From an uncultured Flavobacteriales bacterium (GTDB lineage: Bacteria; Bacteroidota; Bacteroidia; Flavobacteriales_D; Sanyastnellaceae), in the NCBI GenBank assembly GCA_937967465.1, contig CALBSW010000172.1, positions 1 through 5,335 on the forward strand: a stretch of DNA of 5,335 bases, given 5' to 3'. The notes below the pieces were generated by a model. That model worked only from the letters and a program-made list of their open reading frames with translations, was not told where the DNA came from and ran no database searches. The position numbers were made by a program, and so were the translations under genes. Below, in pieces: positions 1 to 5,279 of this stretch. Every line of letters starts with the position of its first letter. The first letter of the stretch is position 1.

Positions 1-57
1 ATATGCGGTCTCGCATCTTGTGCGATTACTCCCCCTGTTTCTTTCGCCAAGCGGTCC

Positions 58-870
58 GTGGAAGTGGCCGTCATTTCGGATCTGCACCTCGGGATGCGGG
101 GCTGCCGCGCCAAGGAGGTCTTGAACTATTTGACGTCCATTGACCCGGACATCCTCGTCTTGAACGGGGACATCATCGACGTCTGGCAATTCAAGAAGTC
201 CTATTTCCCCGCGGCCCATTTGCAGGTGGTGCGCGAATTGCTCGGGATGATCGCGCGCGGCAAAACGATCTACTACATCACGGGCAACCACGACGAGGTG
301 TTCCGCAGGTTCGTGGGCTTTGAGACCAACAACTTCAGGATCGTCAACAAGGTCGTCTTGCCGTTGGACGGCAAAAAGGCGTGGTTCTTCCACGGGGATG
401 TCTTCGATGTGACAATGCAGTACTCCAAATGGCTCGCCATGCTGGGGGGCAAGGGGTACGATGCCTTGATCTGGCTCAATCACCTGATCAATCGGGTGTC
501 CATCGCGATGGGGCGGGGGCGCATTTCCCTGTCCAAAAAAGTGAAGGAGAGCGTCAAGGGCGCGGTCAAATTCATCAGCCATTTCGAAGACACCGCGGCC
601 GACATCGCCATCCGCAATGGCTACGACATGGTGGTCTGCGGGCACATCCACCAGCCCGCCCACCGGGTGGTGCGGACGGAGGCGGGGGAGGTCCTGTACC
701 TCAACAGTGGCGACTGGGTGGAGAATGCGACGGCGCTGGAATACAATGAGGGCGAATGGCAGCTGCATTGGCAGGAGGACGCCTTGGGCCGCGGCGCCAA
801 GACCGAGGCGGACGTGAAGAGCACCAAGGAATTGTTCGAAGCGCTGCTGACTGAATTCTCGCTCGCTTGA
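58..870 (+). CDS. LpxH-like metallophosphoesterase (UDP-2,3-diacylglucosamine diphosphatase family)
   Basis: This is a 270-residue calcineurin-like phosphoesterase. The dinuclear metal ligands are all visible: D8 and H10 (SDLHLG), D38 (GDIID), N77 and H78 (GNHDE), H112 (HGD), and H196 and H198 (GHIHQP). Their order and spacing closely match LpxH, which cleaves UDP-2,3-diacylglucosamine to lipid X in lipid A synthesis. Residues about 118-182 form the helical insert that in LpxH caps the acyl chains. Bacteroidota usually carry another LpxH whose N-terminus reads like FASDxHLG, so this may be a paralogue acting on a related lipid or nucleotide substrate; no symbol is given. The final 30 residues, rich in K and E, lie beyond the usual core. 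The GTG at 58 is the only conventional start in this frame inside the window, but the frame stays open to base 1 and the preceding codons read AKRS, which resembles the family's basic N-terminus. The true start may therefore be outside the window. Family is certain; substrate is inferred. Confidence 0.9.
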   Translation: MEVAVISDLHLGMRGCRAKEVLNYLTSIDPDILVLNGDIIDVWQFKKSYFPAAHLQVVRELLGMIARGKTIYYITGNHDEVFRRFVGFETNNFRIVNKVVLPLDGKKAWFFHGDVFDVTMQYSKWLAMLGGKGYDALIWLNHLINRVSIAMGRGRISLSKKVKESVKGAVKFISHFEDTAADIAIRNGYDMVVCGHIHQPAHRVVRTEAGEVLYLNSGDWVENATALEYNEGEWQLHWQEDALGRGAKTEADVKSTKELFEALLTEFSLA

Positions 871-888
871 TCCCTTGGCAGCGCGTGT

Positions 889-914
889 GGGTGCGTGCGG
901 GTGCGCCGGGTGGG
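889..914 (+). other. Putative G-quadruplex motif
   Basis: Four GGG runs sit at 889-891, 899-901, 908-910 and 912-914, with loops of 7, 6 and 1 bases. This fits the G3N1-7 pattern on the + strand, in the gap between the phosphoesterase and the barrel gene. The pattern is seen directly; folding and function are unknown, and such motifs arise by chance in GC-rich DNA. Confidence 0.35.
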
Positions 915-944
915 CCTCCTTAACACAGGGGCAATCTGCGGAGG
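915..944 (+). promoter_or_regulatory. Shine-Dalgarno GGAGG with upstream complementary CCTCC (possible SD-hiding stem)
   Basis: GGAGG at 940-944 is the only strong Shine-Dalgarno-like sequence before any gene here; it lies 13 bases before the ATG at 958. CCTCC at 915-919 is its exact complement. The pair could form a 5-bp stem, plus a G-U pair from 914 and 945, around a 20-base loop. The sequences are seen directly; ribosome occlusion is inference, and Bacteroidota often initiate without SD pairing. Confidence 0.35.
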
Positions 945-957
945 TCAACTTGCGTGC

Positions 958-1779
958 ATGAACCGTTGTGCTTTCAAAGTCTGGTCCTTGGTGTTGTGTT
1001 TGGCATGGGGCGTCTCGTCTTCTGCCCAGCAACACATTCACCTGCTCGGCACCATGCCGACGCTGGATGTCGGGATGTCCCTCGGTGAGGACTGGTACGT
1101 CGAGACCTATTCCTTCGCGTGCATTCTGCCGTTTGAGCAGTCGCGTCCGTCGTTTGCCAATGCGGCGGTGATGGAGAATTACGGGCCGGGCAATCAGCCG
1201 GGCGAGTCCCGAGGCGTTCGCGCACTGGTCTTTGCCTACACGGAATGGGATGTCACCCGCATGCTCAATGAGGCGTGGTCGTTGACCGGCAGTTACACCC
1301 ACGAGTGGGTGCCGTCCAATGCGAGCGTCTTTGGCGAAGACCGCTACACCCGCGATGAGCACCGATTGTGGCTGCAATCCAAATACCAAGGGGACCTCGG
1401 TTCGGCGCGGTGGTGGTGGCGCATGCGATGGGACCAGCGGTGGATTGAGTCGGATCCGTATGTCGAGGGGGATCGGTGGATGTCCCGGCCGCGCCTGCGC
1501 GAGCAGCTGGGGTGCACGCTGCCCCTGGGAGGCGGCACGCTGTCGGCGAGCACCGAAGTCTTCATCGAGGCGTGGGAAGGCGCCAATGCCACCAAAAGCC
1601 TCGACCGGTTCCGCGAAGCGTGGACGACCCTGCAGTTCGGCAAGTCGGTCAACGACAACCTCCGCTGGGAGGCGGGGCCACTCGTGGTCAGCTGGAAGCA
1701 GATGGGGGAGGCGGGCAGCCTCGGCTGGGCGCACTACTGGTACCTGCAGGCCACGGCCTTCGTCAACCTCACCCGCTGA
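958..1779 (+). CDS. DUF2490-like outer-membrane beta-barrel protein
   Basis: A 273-residue exported protein of unknown function. Residues 1-23 are a clear signal peptide: N3/R3-type polar start, hydrophobic LVLCLAWGV core, and a cleavage site after SSA at residue 23, leaving an N-terminal Gln. This fixes the ATG at 958; an in-frame GTG at 895 would put 21 residues before the signal and is rejected. The mature part is rich in Trp, Tyr and Arg with alternating polar and hydrophobic stretches typical of barrel strands. The order of segments recalls DUF2490: HRLWLQSKY near 135-143, RWWWRMRWDQRW near 151-162, RLREQLGCTLPL near 179-190, TEVFIEAWE near 199-207, LDRFREAW near 215-222, and a late WEAGPLVVSW near 237-246. 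It probably sits in the outer membrane. The C-terminus ends in FVNLTR instead of the usual terminal aromatic residue. The barrel character is fairly secure; the DUF2490 assignment rests on pattern memory. Confidence 0.75.
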   Translation: MNRCAFKVWSLVLCLAWGVSSSAQQHIHLLGTMPTLDVGMSLGEDWYVETYSFACILPFEQSRPSFANAAVMENYGPGNQPGESRGVRALVFAYTEWDVTRMLNEAWSLTGSYTHEWVPSNASVFGEDRYTRDEHRLWLQSKYQGDLGSARWWWRMRWDQRWIESDPYVEGDRWMSRPRLREQLGCTLPLGGGTLSASTEVFIEAWEGANATKSLDRFREAWTTLQFGKSVNDNLRWEAGPLVVSWKQMGEAGSLGWAHYWYLQATAFVNLTR

Positions 1780-1809
1780 AGCGGGCCGGGAATCGCGGCA
1801 GCCACTTCG

Positions 1810-1817
1810 TATCTTCA
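1810..1817 (+). promoter_or_regulatory. Candidate Bacteroidota -7 box (TATCTTCA)
   Basis: TATCTTCA partly matches the Bacteroidota -7 consensus TAnnTTTG and ends only four bases before the ATG at 1822. No convincing TTG -33 element is seen at the expected distance. If it is real, the transcript would be almost leaderless, which agrees with the lack of any Shine-Dalgarno sequence. Weak evidence. Confidence 0.3.
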
Positions 1818-1821
1818 AATC

Positions 1822-4155
1822 ATGCGAGTCTGGTGTCTGTGTTGCGCAATGTTTTCGGGGTTTATCGGGTTGTCGCAGACCGGAGGGTTGCCTGAATTTG
1901 CGCCCCCCGAGCGCATTGTGGACCGCTTGCTGTACCCCGAGGTCATCGAAGCCGTGGATTGGGATGGCGACGGTTGGGGGGACGTGCTGGCTGCGGGCAA
2001 TGGCAACAACCGGTTGGCCCTGTTTCGGGGGGATTCCGCAGGCGGATTCGAATGGATGGCCCTGTTTCCGGAGGAGACGATGGCCGACGATTGGCACGAT
2101 CTCGAGGTGGTGGATTGGAATGGGGATGGCCGGCTCGACCTCTTGGCGTGCGAGGAAGGTGGGTTGACCTGGTTGGAGCGCTTGCCGGACAGCACGCTGG
2201 CGCCCGCTGCGATGCTCCGGGCGGGCGACAATCCGATCCGGATTGACGTGGCGGACGTCGACGGAGATGGGGTGCTGGATGTGGCGTATTGCGACTCCGG
2301 GACCAACGAGGCCGTGCTGATGTTGGGCGACGGGATGGGCGGTGCCACCGAGGTGTCCGTGGAGAATGTCAATGGGGCCACCGCCACAGCGCTCGCGGAT
2401 TGGAATGGCGATGGGGCCGTGGATTGGCTCTATGCCTCCTACAATTTTGGACAGCTCTATGTGCGACTCGGGGACGGCGCCGGGACGTTTGCGTCCGCTG
2501 AATTGGTGGCCGATTTCGGAAAGCTGTCGGCCATTGGGGTTTTGCCCGGAACGGCGGGCGCTCCCGATGCGTTCTTCCTCGGGGTGGACGATACGTACGT
2601 GTTCCAATGGGATCCCGTCGGAGCCGTGGCCGACACCTTGGGGCTGCTGGCCAAAGCGCAGCAGTTCGCGTGGGGCGACCTCAATGGTGACGGGTTCACG
2701 GATGTCGCGGTGGCGGCGCAGGTGTCGGGCGAGTGCGGGGTCATCTATGGCACAGCGGAGGGCGGCTTCGAATCGGAGATCGTCGAGCTCAGTGTGCCGC
2801 AGGCGATGGATGTGGCCATCCTGCCCATCGCAGGCCAGGATCGAATGGTGTCCACCTCGCGCACCCTCGGGCAGGTCCGAATGTGGTTGCCCGATCCTAC
2901 CGCCACCAGCTCTGCCGAAGCGTCTTGGGAATTCGAGCCCCTCGTCGAGGGCATTCAGTATGTGCGGAACATGGCTGCAGGTGATTTGAACGGAGACGGA
3001 TTGGATGATGTGGCCGTGATGGTGCAAGGGCCCAACCTCTACAACGGCGGGCCGGAATACCTCTACGTGGCGCTGGCCAAGTCCGGTGGCGGATTCGACG
3101 TTGACTACGTCCCGACCGGGACCTATTTCGGATACGAGGTGCAGCTGGCGGACTACGATGGGGATGCCGACCTCGATGCGGTGGTCAGCGACTACAACGG
3201 CGACCGTGTGGTGGGCTTGCGCAACGACGGCTCGGGCCGACTCGCCCTGACCGACACCCTGATCCAATCGATCAACGGGTGCGACGACGTGGCCATGGTG
3301 GACCTCGATGCCGATGGCGACCTGGACCTGGTGGCCGGAGCGTGGCAGGGCTCCGATGTGATGCTCGCGCTCAACGATGGAACGGGCCAATTCGGCCTTC
3401 CCCTCGAGCTGGACGACACCGGGAGCCGCTGCGAGGCGGTGGCCGTGGACGACTTCAACGGCGACGGTCTGCCCGATGTGGCAGCGGCCTTCGAGAACTC
3501 TGGAGATGTGCGCGTCTGGCTCCGTACGGGCGAGCTCACGGCCTTGGACTTCGCCGCCCCGCAGGTGCTGGACTTGAACAGCGCGCAAGACCTACAGTGC
3601 GCCGATGAGGATGGCGATGGCGACGTGGATTTGCTCGGTGTGGGGTACAACGAAACGGATGTGCAGGTGTTTGCCAACGAAGCGGGGGTGTTTCAACCGG
3701 CGACGGGGTTGGGCATGAGCGGGGACGCTGGCGCCCTGATGGACACAGGGGCGGACCCCGGTGGGGGTGGTGTGGCCGCCGTCATCGTGAGCGAATACGG
3801 CGGGGCCCGTTTCCGCCTGTACCACGGCGCGTCTGGAATGACGGTGGACTTGGATGCGCTCAGCGGCCCCCAAAACGCGGTTTTCGGGGACTTCGACGGC
3901 GATGGCGACCCCGACGTGGCGCTGGCATTTTACTCCACCGGGGAGATTCGGTGGCTTGAAACCGTGAACGGGTTCCAACCCCCGCTGTGTTATGGGGCGG
4001 CCCAACTGTTGGATTTCCTCGGTTACTTCGGGTGCGGAGGAGAAGCCGACGACGATGGCGGATGCGCCGCGTTTGACTTCGACCTCAGCGGCCTCGTTGG
4101 CGTCTCCGACCTTTTGTACTTTCTCGGCTATTACGGCGACGGCTGTGGAAACTGA
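1822..4155 (+). CDS. Secreted FG-GAP/VCBS double beta-propeller protein with dockerin-like C-terminus
   Basis: A 777-residue exported protein. Residues 1 to about 19 form a signal peptide with an unusually Cys-rich core (C5, C7, C8) and no good lipobox. Eleven calcium-binding blade motifs of the form DxDGDGxxD begin at residues 46, 98, 145, 193, 286, 388, 444, 494, 544, 595 and 690. Most are 47-56 residues apart. The three gaps of 93-102 residues each contain one degenerate blade (near 240, 336 and 643), giving 14 blades, which suggests two seven-bladed propellers split near residue 375. Residues 722-777 hold a cysteine-bounded dockerin-like module. FG-GAP/VCBS proteins in Bacteroidota are usually cell-surface or secreted and mediate binding or adhesion; no catalytic domain is seen. 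A typical type IX sorting domain (about 80-residue Ig-like with a PNP-type motif) is absent. The ATG lies 42 bases after the barrel gene. The family is certain; the ligand is unknown. Confidence 0.93.
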   Translation: MRVWCLCCAMFSGFIGLSQTGGLPEFAPPERIVDRLLYPEVIEAVDWDGDGWGDVLAAGNGNNRLALFRGDSAGGFEWMALFPEETMADDWHDLEVVDWNGDGRLDLLACEEGGLTWLERLPDSTLAPAAMLRAGDNPIRIDVADVDGDGVLDVAYCDSGTNEAVLMLGDGMGGATEVSVENVNGATATALADWNGDGAVDWLYASYNFGQLYVRLGDGAGTFASAELVADFGKLSAIGVLPGTAGAPDAFFLGVDDTYVFQWDPVGAVADTLGLLAKAQQFAWGDLNGDGFTDVAVAAQVSGECGVIYGTAEGGFESEIVELSVPQAMDVAILPIAGQDRMVSTSRTLGQVRMWLPDPTATSSAEASWEFEPLVEGIQYVRNMAAGDLNGDGLDDVAVMVQGPNLYNGGPEYLYVALAKSGGGFDVDYVPTGTYFGYEVQLADYDGDADLDAVVSDYNGDRVVGLRNDGSGRLALTDTLIQSINGCDDVAMVDLDADGDLDLVAGAWQGSDVMLALNDGTGQFGLPLELDDTGSRCEAVAVDDFNGDGLPDVAAAFENSGDVRVWLRTGELTALDFAAPQVLDLNSAQDLQCADEDGDGDVDLLGVGYNETDVQVFANEAGVFQPATGLGMSGDAGALMDTGADPGGGGVAAVIVSEYGGARFRLYHGASGMTVDLDALSGPQNAVFGDFDGDGDPDVALAFYSTGEIRWLETVNGFQPPLCYGAAQLLDFLGYFGCGGEADDDGGCAAFDFDLSGLVGVSDLLYFLGYYGDGCGN
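1957..3915 (+). repeat. FG-GAP/VCBS blade repeats (11 canonical, 3 degenerate)
   Basis: This is the coding span from the first to the last Ca-binding blade loop of the propeller gene. Canonical loops include DWDGDGWGD (residue 46), DWNGDGRLD (98), DVDGDGVLD (145), DWNGDGAVD (193), DLNGDGFTD (286), DFNGDGLPD (544) and DFDGDGDPD (690). The form DW[DN]GDG occurs only in the first propeller (blades 1, 2 and 4). At DNA level the loops at 2113-2129 and 2398-2414 match at 16 of 17 bases, a trace of internal duplication. Confidence 0.85.
3985..4152 (+). other. Dockerin-like C-terminal module with one intact Ca loop
   Basis: These are residues 722-777 of the propeller protein. The second half has a dockerin-type loop and helix: D752, D754, S756, G757, V759 and D763, then LLYFLGYYG. 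The first half keeps only the matching helix, QLLDFLGYFG, with no acidic loop. Cysteines C723 and C738 bracket the first half, and C748 and C775 the second, suggesting two disulfides. Dockerins normally carry two Ca loops, so this half-empty form is odd. A docking or surface-retention role is inferred. Confidence 0.6.
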
Positions 4156-4196
4156 TGCCATGGGGCACGTGACGTTTCTCTTGGCAATGCCCCTTT
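4156..4196 (+). terminator. Inverted repeats after the propeller gene, possible weak terminator
   Basis: GGGGCA at 4162-4167 and TGCCCC at 4188-4193 form a perfect 6-bp inverted repeat with a 20-base loop, followed by only TTT. Alternative stems compete with it: TGCCA at 4156-4160 with TGGCA at 4182-4186, and TGCC at 4156-4159 with GGCA at 4164-4167. The long loop and short T run make intrinsic termination uncertain. Confidence 0.3.
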
Positions 4197-4228
4197 CCGC
4201 ACCGCATGACTTCTTCTTCCAATCCAGT

Positions 4229-4236
4229 TAGCCTTG
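4229..4236 (+). promoter_or_regulatory. Candidate Bacteroidota -7 box (TAGCCTTG)
   Basis: TAGCCTTG differs from the TAnnTTTG consensus at one fixed position and ends three bases before the ATG at 4240. No Shine-Dalgarno sequence precedes this gene and no well-placed TTG -33 element was found. It parallels the box before the propeller gene and would imply a leaderless transcript if used. Confidence 0.32.
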
Positions 4237-4239
4237 ACC

Positions 4240-4404
4240 ATGAGCAAAACCAAAGTGTGTGCGCACTGCAACGGCGAGGATTCCCTGATGTTCCGCGTCC
4301 AATACAAACCCGGAAAGACGTGGTGCTTTCTGTGCAAGCCGTGCGTGAACGAGGTCAAGCCGGACAACCCGCACTACCGCTACGGCGGCACGTGGAAAGG
4401 GTAG
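4240..4404 (+). CDS. Small CxxC zinc-binding protein, 54 residues
   Basis: This short gene encodes 54 residues starting MSKTKVCAHC and ending YRYGGTWKG. Five cysteines lie in two knuckles: C7-x2-C10, and C29-x2-C32-x2-C35. Four of them plus a spare Cys or His (H9, H45) would bind one zinc ion, as in a small zinc ribbon. The protein is basic and aromatic-rich, with no signal peptide or membrane segment, so it should be cytoplasmic. The dense cysteine pattern and the sensible start right after a -7-like box argue that it is translated and is not a chance reading frame. The C-terminal HYRYGGTWK block looks like a conserved motif of small uncharacterised proteins, but that is from memory. It stands alone between the propeller and PEGA genes, with about 83-base gaps on each side. 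Function is unknown; nucleic-acid or protein binding is possible. Confidence 0.75.
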   Translation: MSKTKVCAHCNGEDSLMFRVQYKPGKTWCFLCKPCVNEVKPDNPHYRYGGTWKG

Positions 4405-4452
4405 TGCCATCAAGGTGGGCACGACAGGGCAGCGCAAATGGGATGCGCTCCC
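4404..4452 (+). terminator. Two tandem hairpins after the small zinc protein gene
   Basis: The first hairpin is GTGCC (4404-4408) with GGCAC (4418-4422), loop 9, overlapping the last base of the stop codon. The second is GGG-C-AGCGC (4427-4435) with GCGCT-CCC (4445-4452): eight pairs with one bulged C and a 9-base loop. No T run follows, so this is not a standard intrinsic terminator. It could slow polymerase, stabilise the 3' end, or act in the leader of the next gene. Confidence 0.4.
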
Positions 4453-4486
4453 GTCCGTGGCATGATGCTTGTTGATTCGGTGGTCC

Positions 4487-5263
4487 ATGACCACTTGTTT
4501 TCCTTGTAAGTCTGCCCTTGTCTGGGGGCTTGCCCTTTTGATTTTGTTGCCGTCCTGTGCGAGCAGCGTGTCGATTTCTTCCAGTCCGAGTCAAGCGCGG
4601 GTGTATCTCGACGGACGCTACGCCGGCCAGACGCCCCTTCGCCACCGGGATGCCAAACCGACGGGCAGCAAACTGGAGGTCCGGTTGGAAAAGGAAGGCC
4701 ATGCGCCCTTGACCACAGAGATCGTGAAAGACGCGCGGGTCAATCTGTGGGCGGCGATGGGCAGTGTGCTTGTGATCCCGTTGGCGTGGCTCTTGAAATA
4801 TCCGCGTCGGGTGGACTTCGAAATGATGCCGTTGGCAGCGGATGGCAGTTCCATCGTCGTGGAGGTCCAGACCAAGGAGGCGGTGGGGGCCAACATTTTT
4901 GTGGTGGCCTTGGACAATGCACCGTGCAACGGGGCCTCTGCCAGTTCCATCCTGGAGGCGGGCGTGGGCATCCGCCTGATGGGCAAATACCAGGTCTTGG
5001 AGCGTCAGGCGCTGGATGTGGTCAGCTCCGAACACCACCGCAACATGACGGGGCTCCACGACGAGTCGAGCATCGTGGACGCCGGCAAATTGTCTGGCGC
5101 GCAGGGCGTCGTTTTGATCAGCCGAATTTGTGAGCAGAACTCCACGTTGACCACCCTGCGCTATGTGGACTGCGAGAGTGGCGCGCTGCACTGGGCTGTG
5201 TTGGCGCAAGACCAACCCCTTGACCACGTGGTTGAGGCGCTGATTCGCCAATTGGACGCTTGA
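4487..5263 (+). CDS. PEGA-domain lipoprotein with CsgG-like C-terminal domain
   Basis: A 258-residue lipoprotein. Residues 10-21 are a hydrophobic signal core leading to LPSC, a slightly atypical lipobox (Pro at -2), with C24 as the lipidated residue. This supports the ATG at 4487 over an in-frame TTG at 4469. Residues about 28-84 form a PEGA domain: VSISSSPSQARVYLDG, then GQTPL, then LEVRLEKEGHAP. Residues about 87-103 are hydrophobic (LWAAMGSVLVIPLAWLL) and may dip into the membrane. Residues about 120-250 resemble the CsgG/curli-secretion fold: KYQVLERQALDVVSSE near 167-182, DAGKLSGAQGVVLISRI near 198-214, then a YVDCESGALHW strand near 226-236. PEGA modules are usually envelope-located; CsgG-type domains occur in outer-membrane lipoprotein pores and in many uncharacterised lipoproteins. 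No amyloid or curli partner gene is seen nearby. The lipoprotein and PEGA calls are strong; the CsgG-like call is moderate. Confidence 0.85.
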   Translation: MTTCFPCKSALVWGLALLILLPSCASSVSISSSPSQARVYLDGRYAGQTPLRHRDAKPTGSKLEVRLEKEGHAPLTTEIVKDARVNLWAAMGSVLVIPLAWLLKYPRRVDFEMMPLAADGSSIVVEVQTKEAVGANIFVVALDNAPCNGASASSILEAGVGIRLMGKYQVLERQALDVVSSEHHRNMTGLHDESSIVDAGKLSGAQGVVLISRICEQNSTLTTLRYVDCESGALHWAVLAQDQPLDHVVEALIRQLDA

Positions 5264-5267
5264 CGCC

Positions 5268-5279
5268 TGAGCCGGCTCA
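5268..5279. repeat. Perfect 12-bp palindrome TGAGCCGGCTCA
   Basis: A self-complementary 12-mer lies four bases after the PEGA gene stop and overlaps the stop codon of the likely minus-strand gene. As RNA it would need a loop of at least four bases, leaving only a short stem, and no T run follows, so a terminator is doubtful. A protein-binding site or chance are alternatives. Confidence 0.35.

Noticed and set aside
895..957. N-terminal extension of the barrel gene from an in-frame GTG
   Set aside because: The signal peptide begins at the ATG at 958, with GGAGG upstream; the extension would bury the signal inside the protein.
1319..2167. 282-codon + strand frame spanning the junction of the barrel and propeller genes
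   Set aside because: It is Arg-, Ser- and Trp-rich low-information sequence overlapping two well-supported genes in another frame.
1815..2387. 190-codon minus-strand frame opposite the start of the propeller gene
   Set aside because: Ser/Pro/Thr-rich composition is the expected reverse reading of the blade repeats.
3592..4161. 189-codon minus-strand frame opposite the end of the propeller gene
   Set aside because: It is the antisense of repeated Asp/Gly codons, which favours Val/Ala/Ile-like reverse frames; no independent domain or start signal.
4165..4176. CACGTG palindrome with flanking GACGT as a regulator site
   Set aside because: A six-base palindrome is expected by chance in GC-rich DNA and no second copy in a regulatory position was seen.
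4469..4486. TTG start six codons upstream for the PEGA lipoprotein
   Set aside because: The ATG at 4487 gives a normal lipoprotein signal length to C24; the extension adds nothing conserved.
4355..5251. Long minus-strand open frame (298 codons) opposite the PEGA lipoprotein gene
   Set aside because: It is longer than the gene it opposes, but is rich in His, Arg and Gln with no recognisable domain, whereas the + strand has a signal peptide, lipobox and PEGA motif. It is a GC-driven shadow frame.
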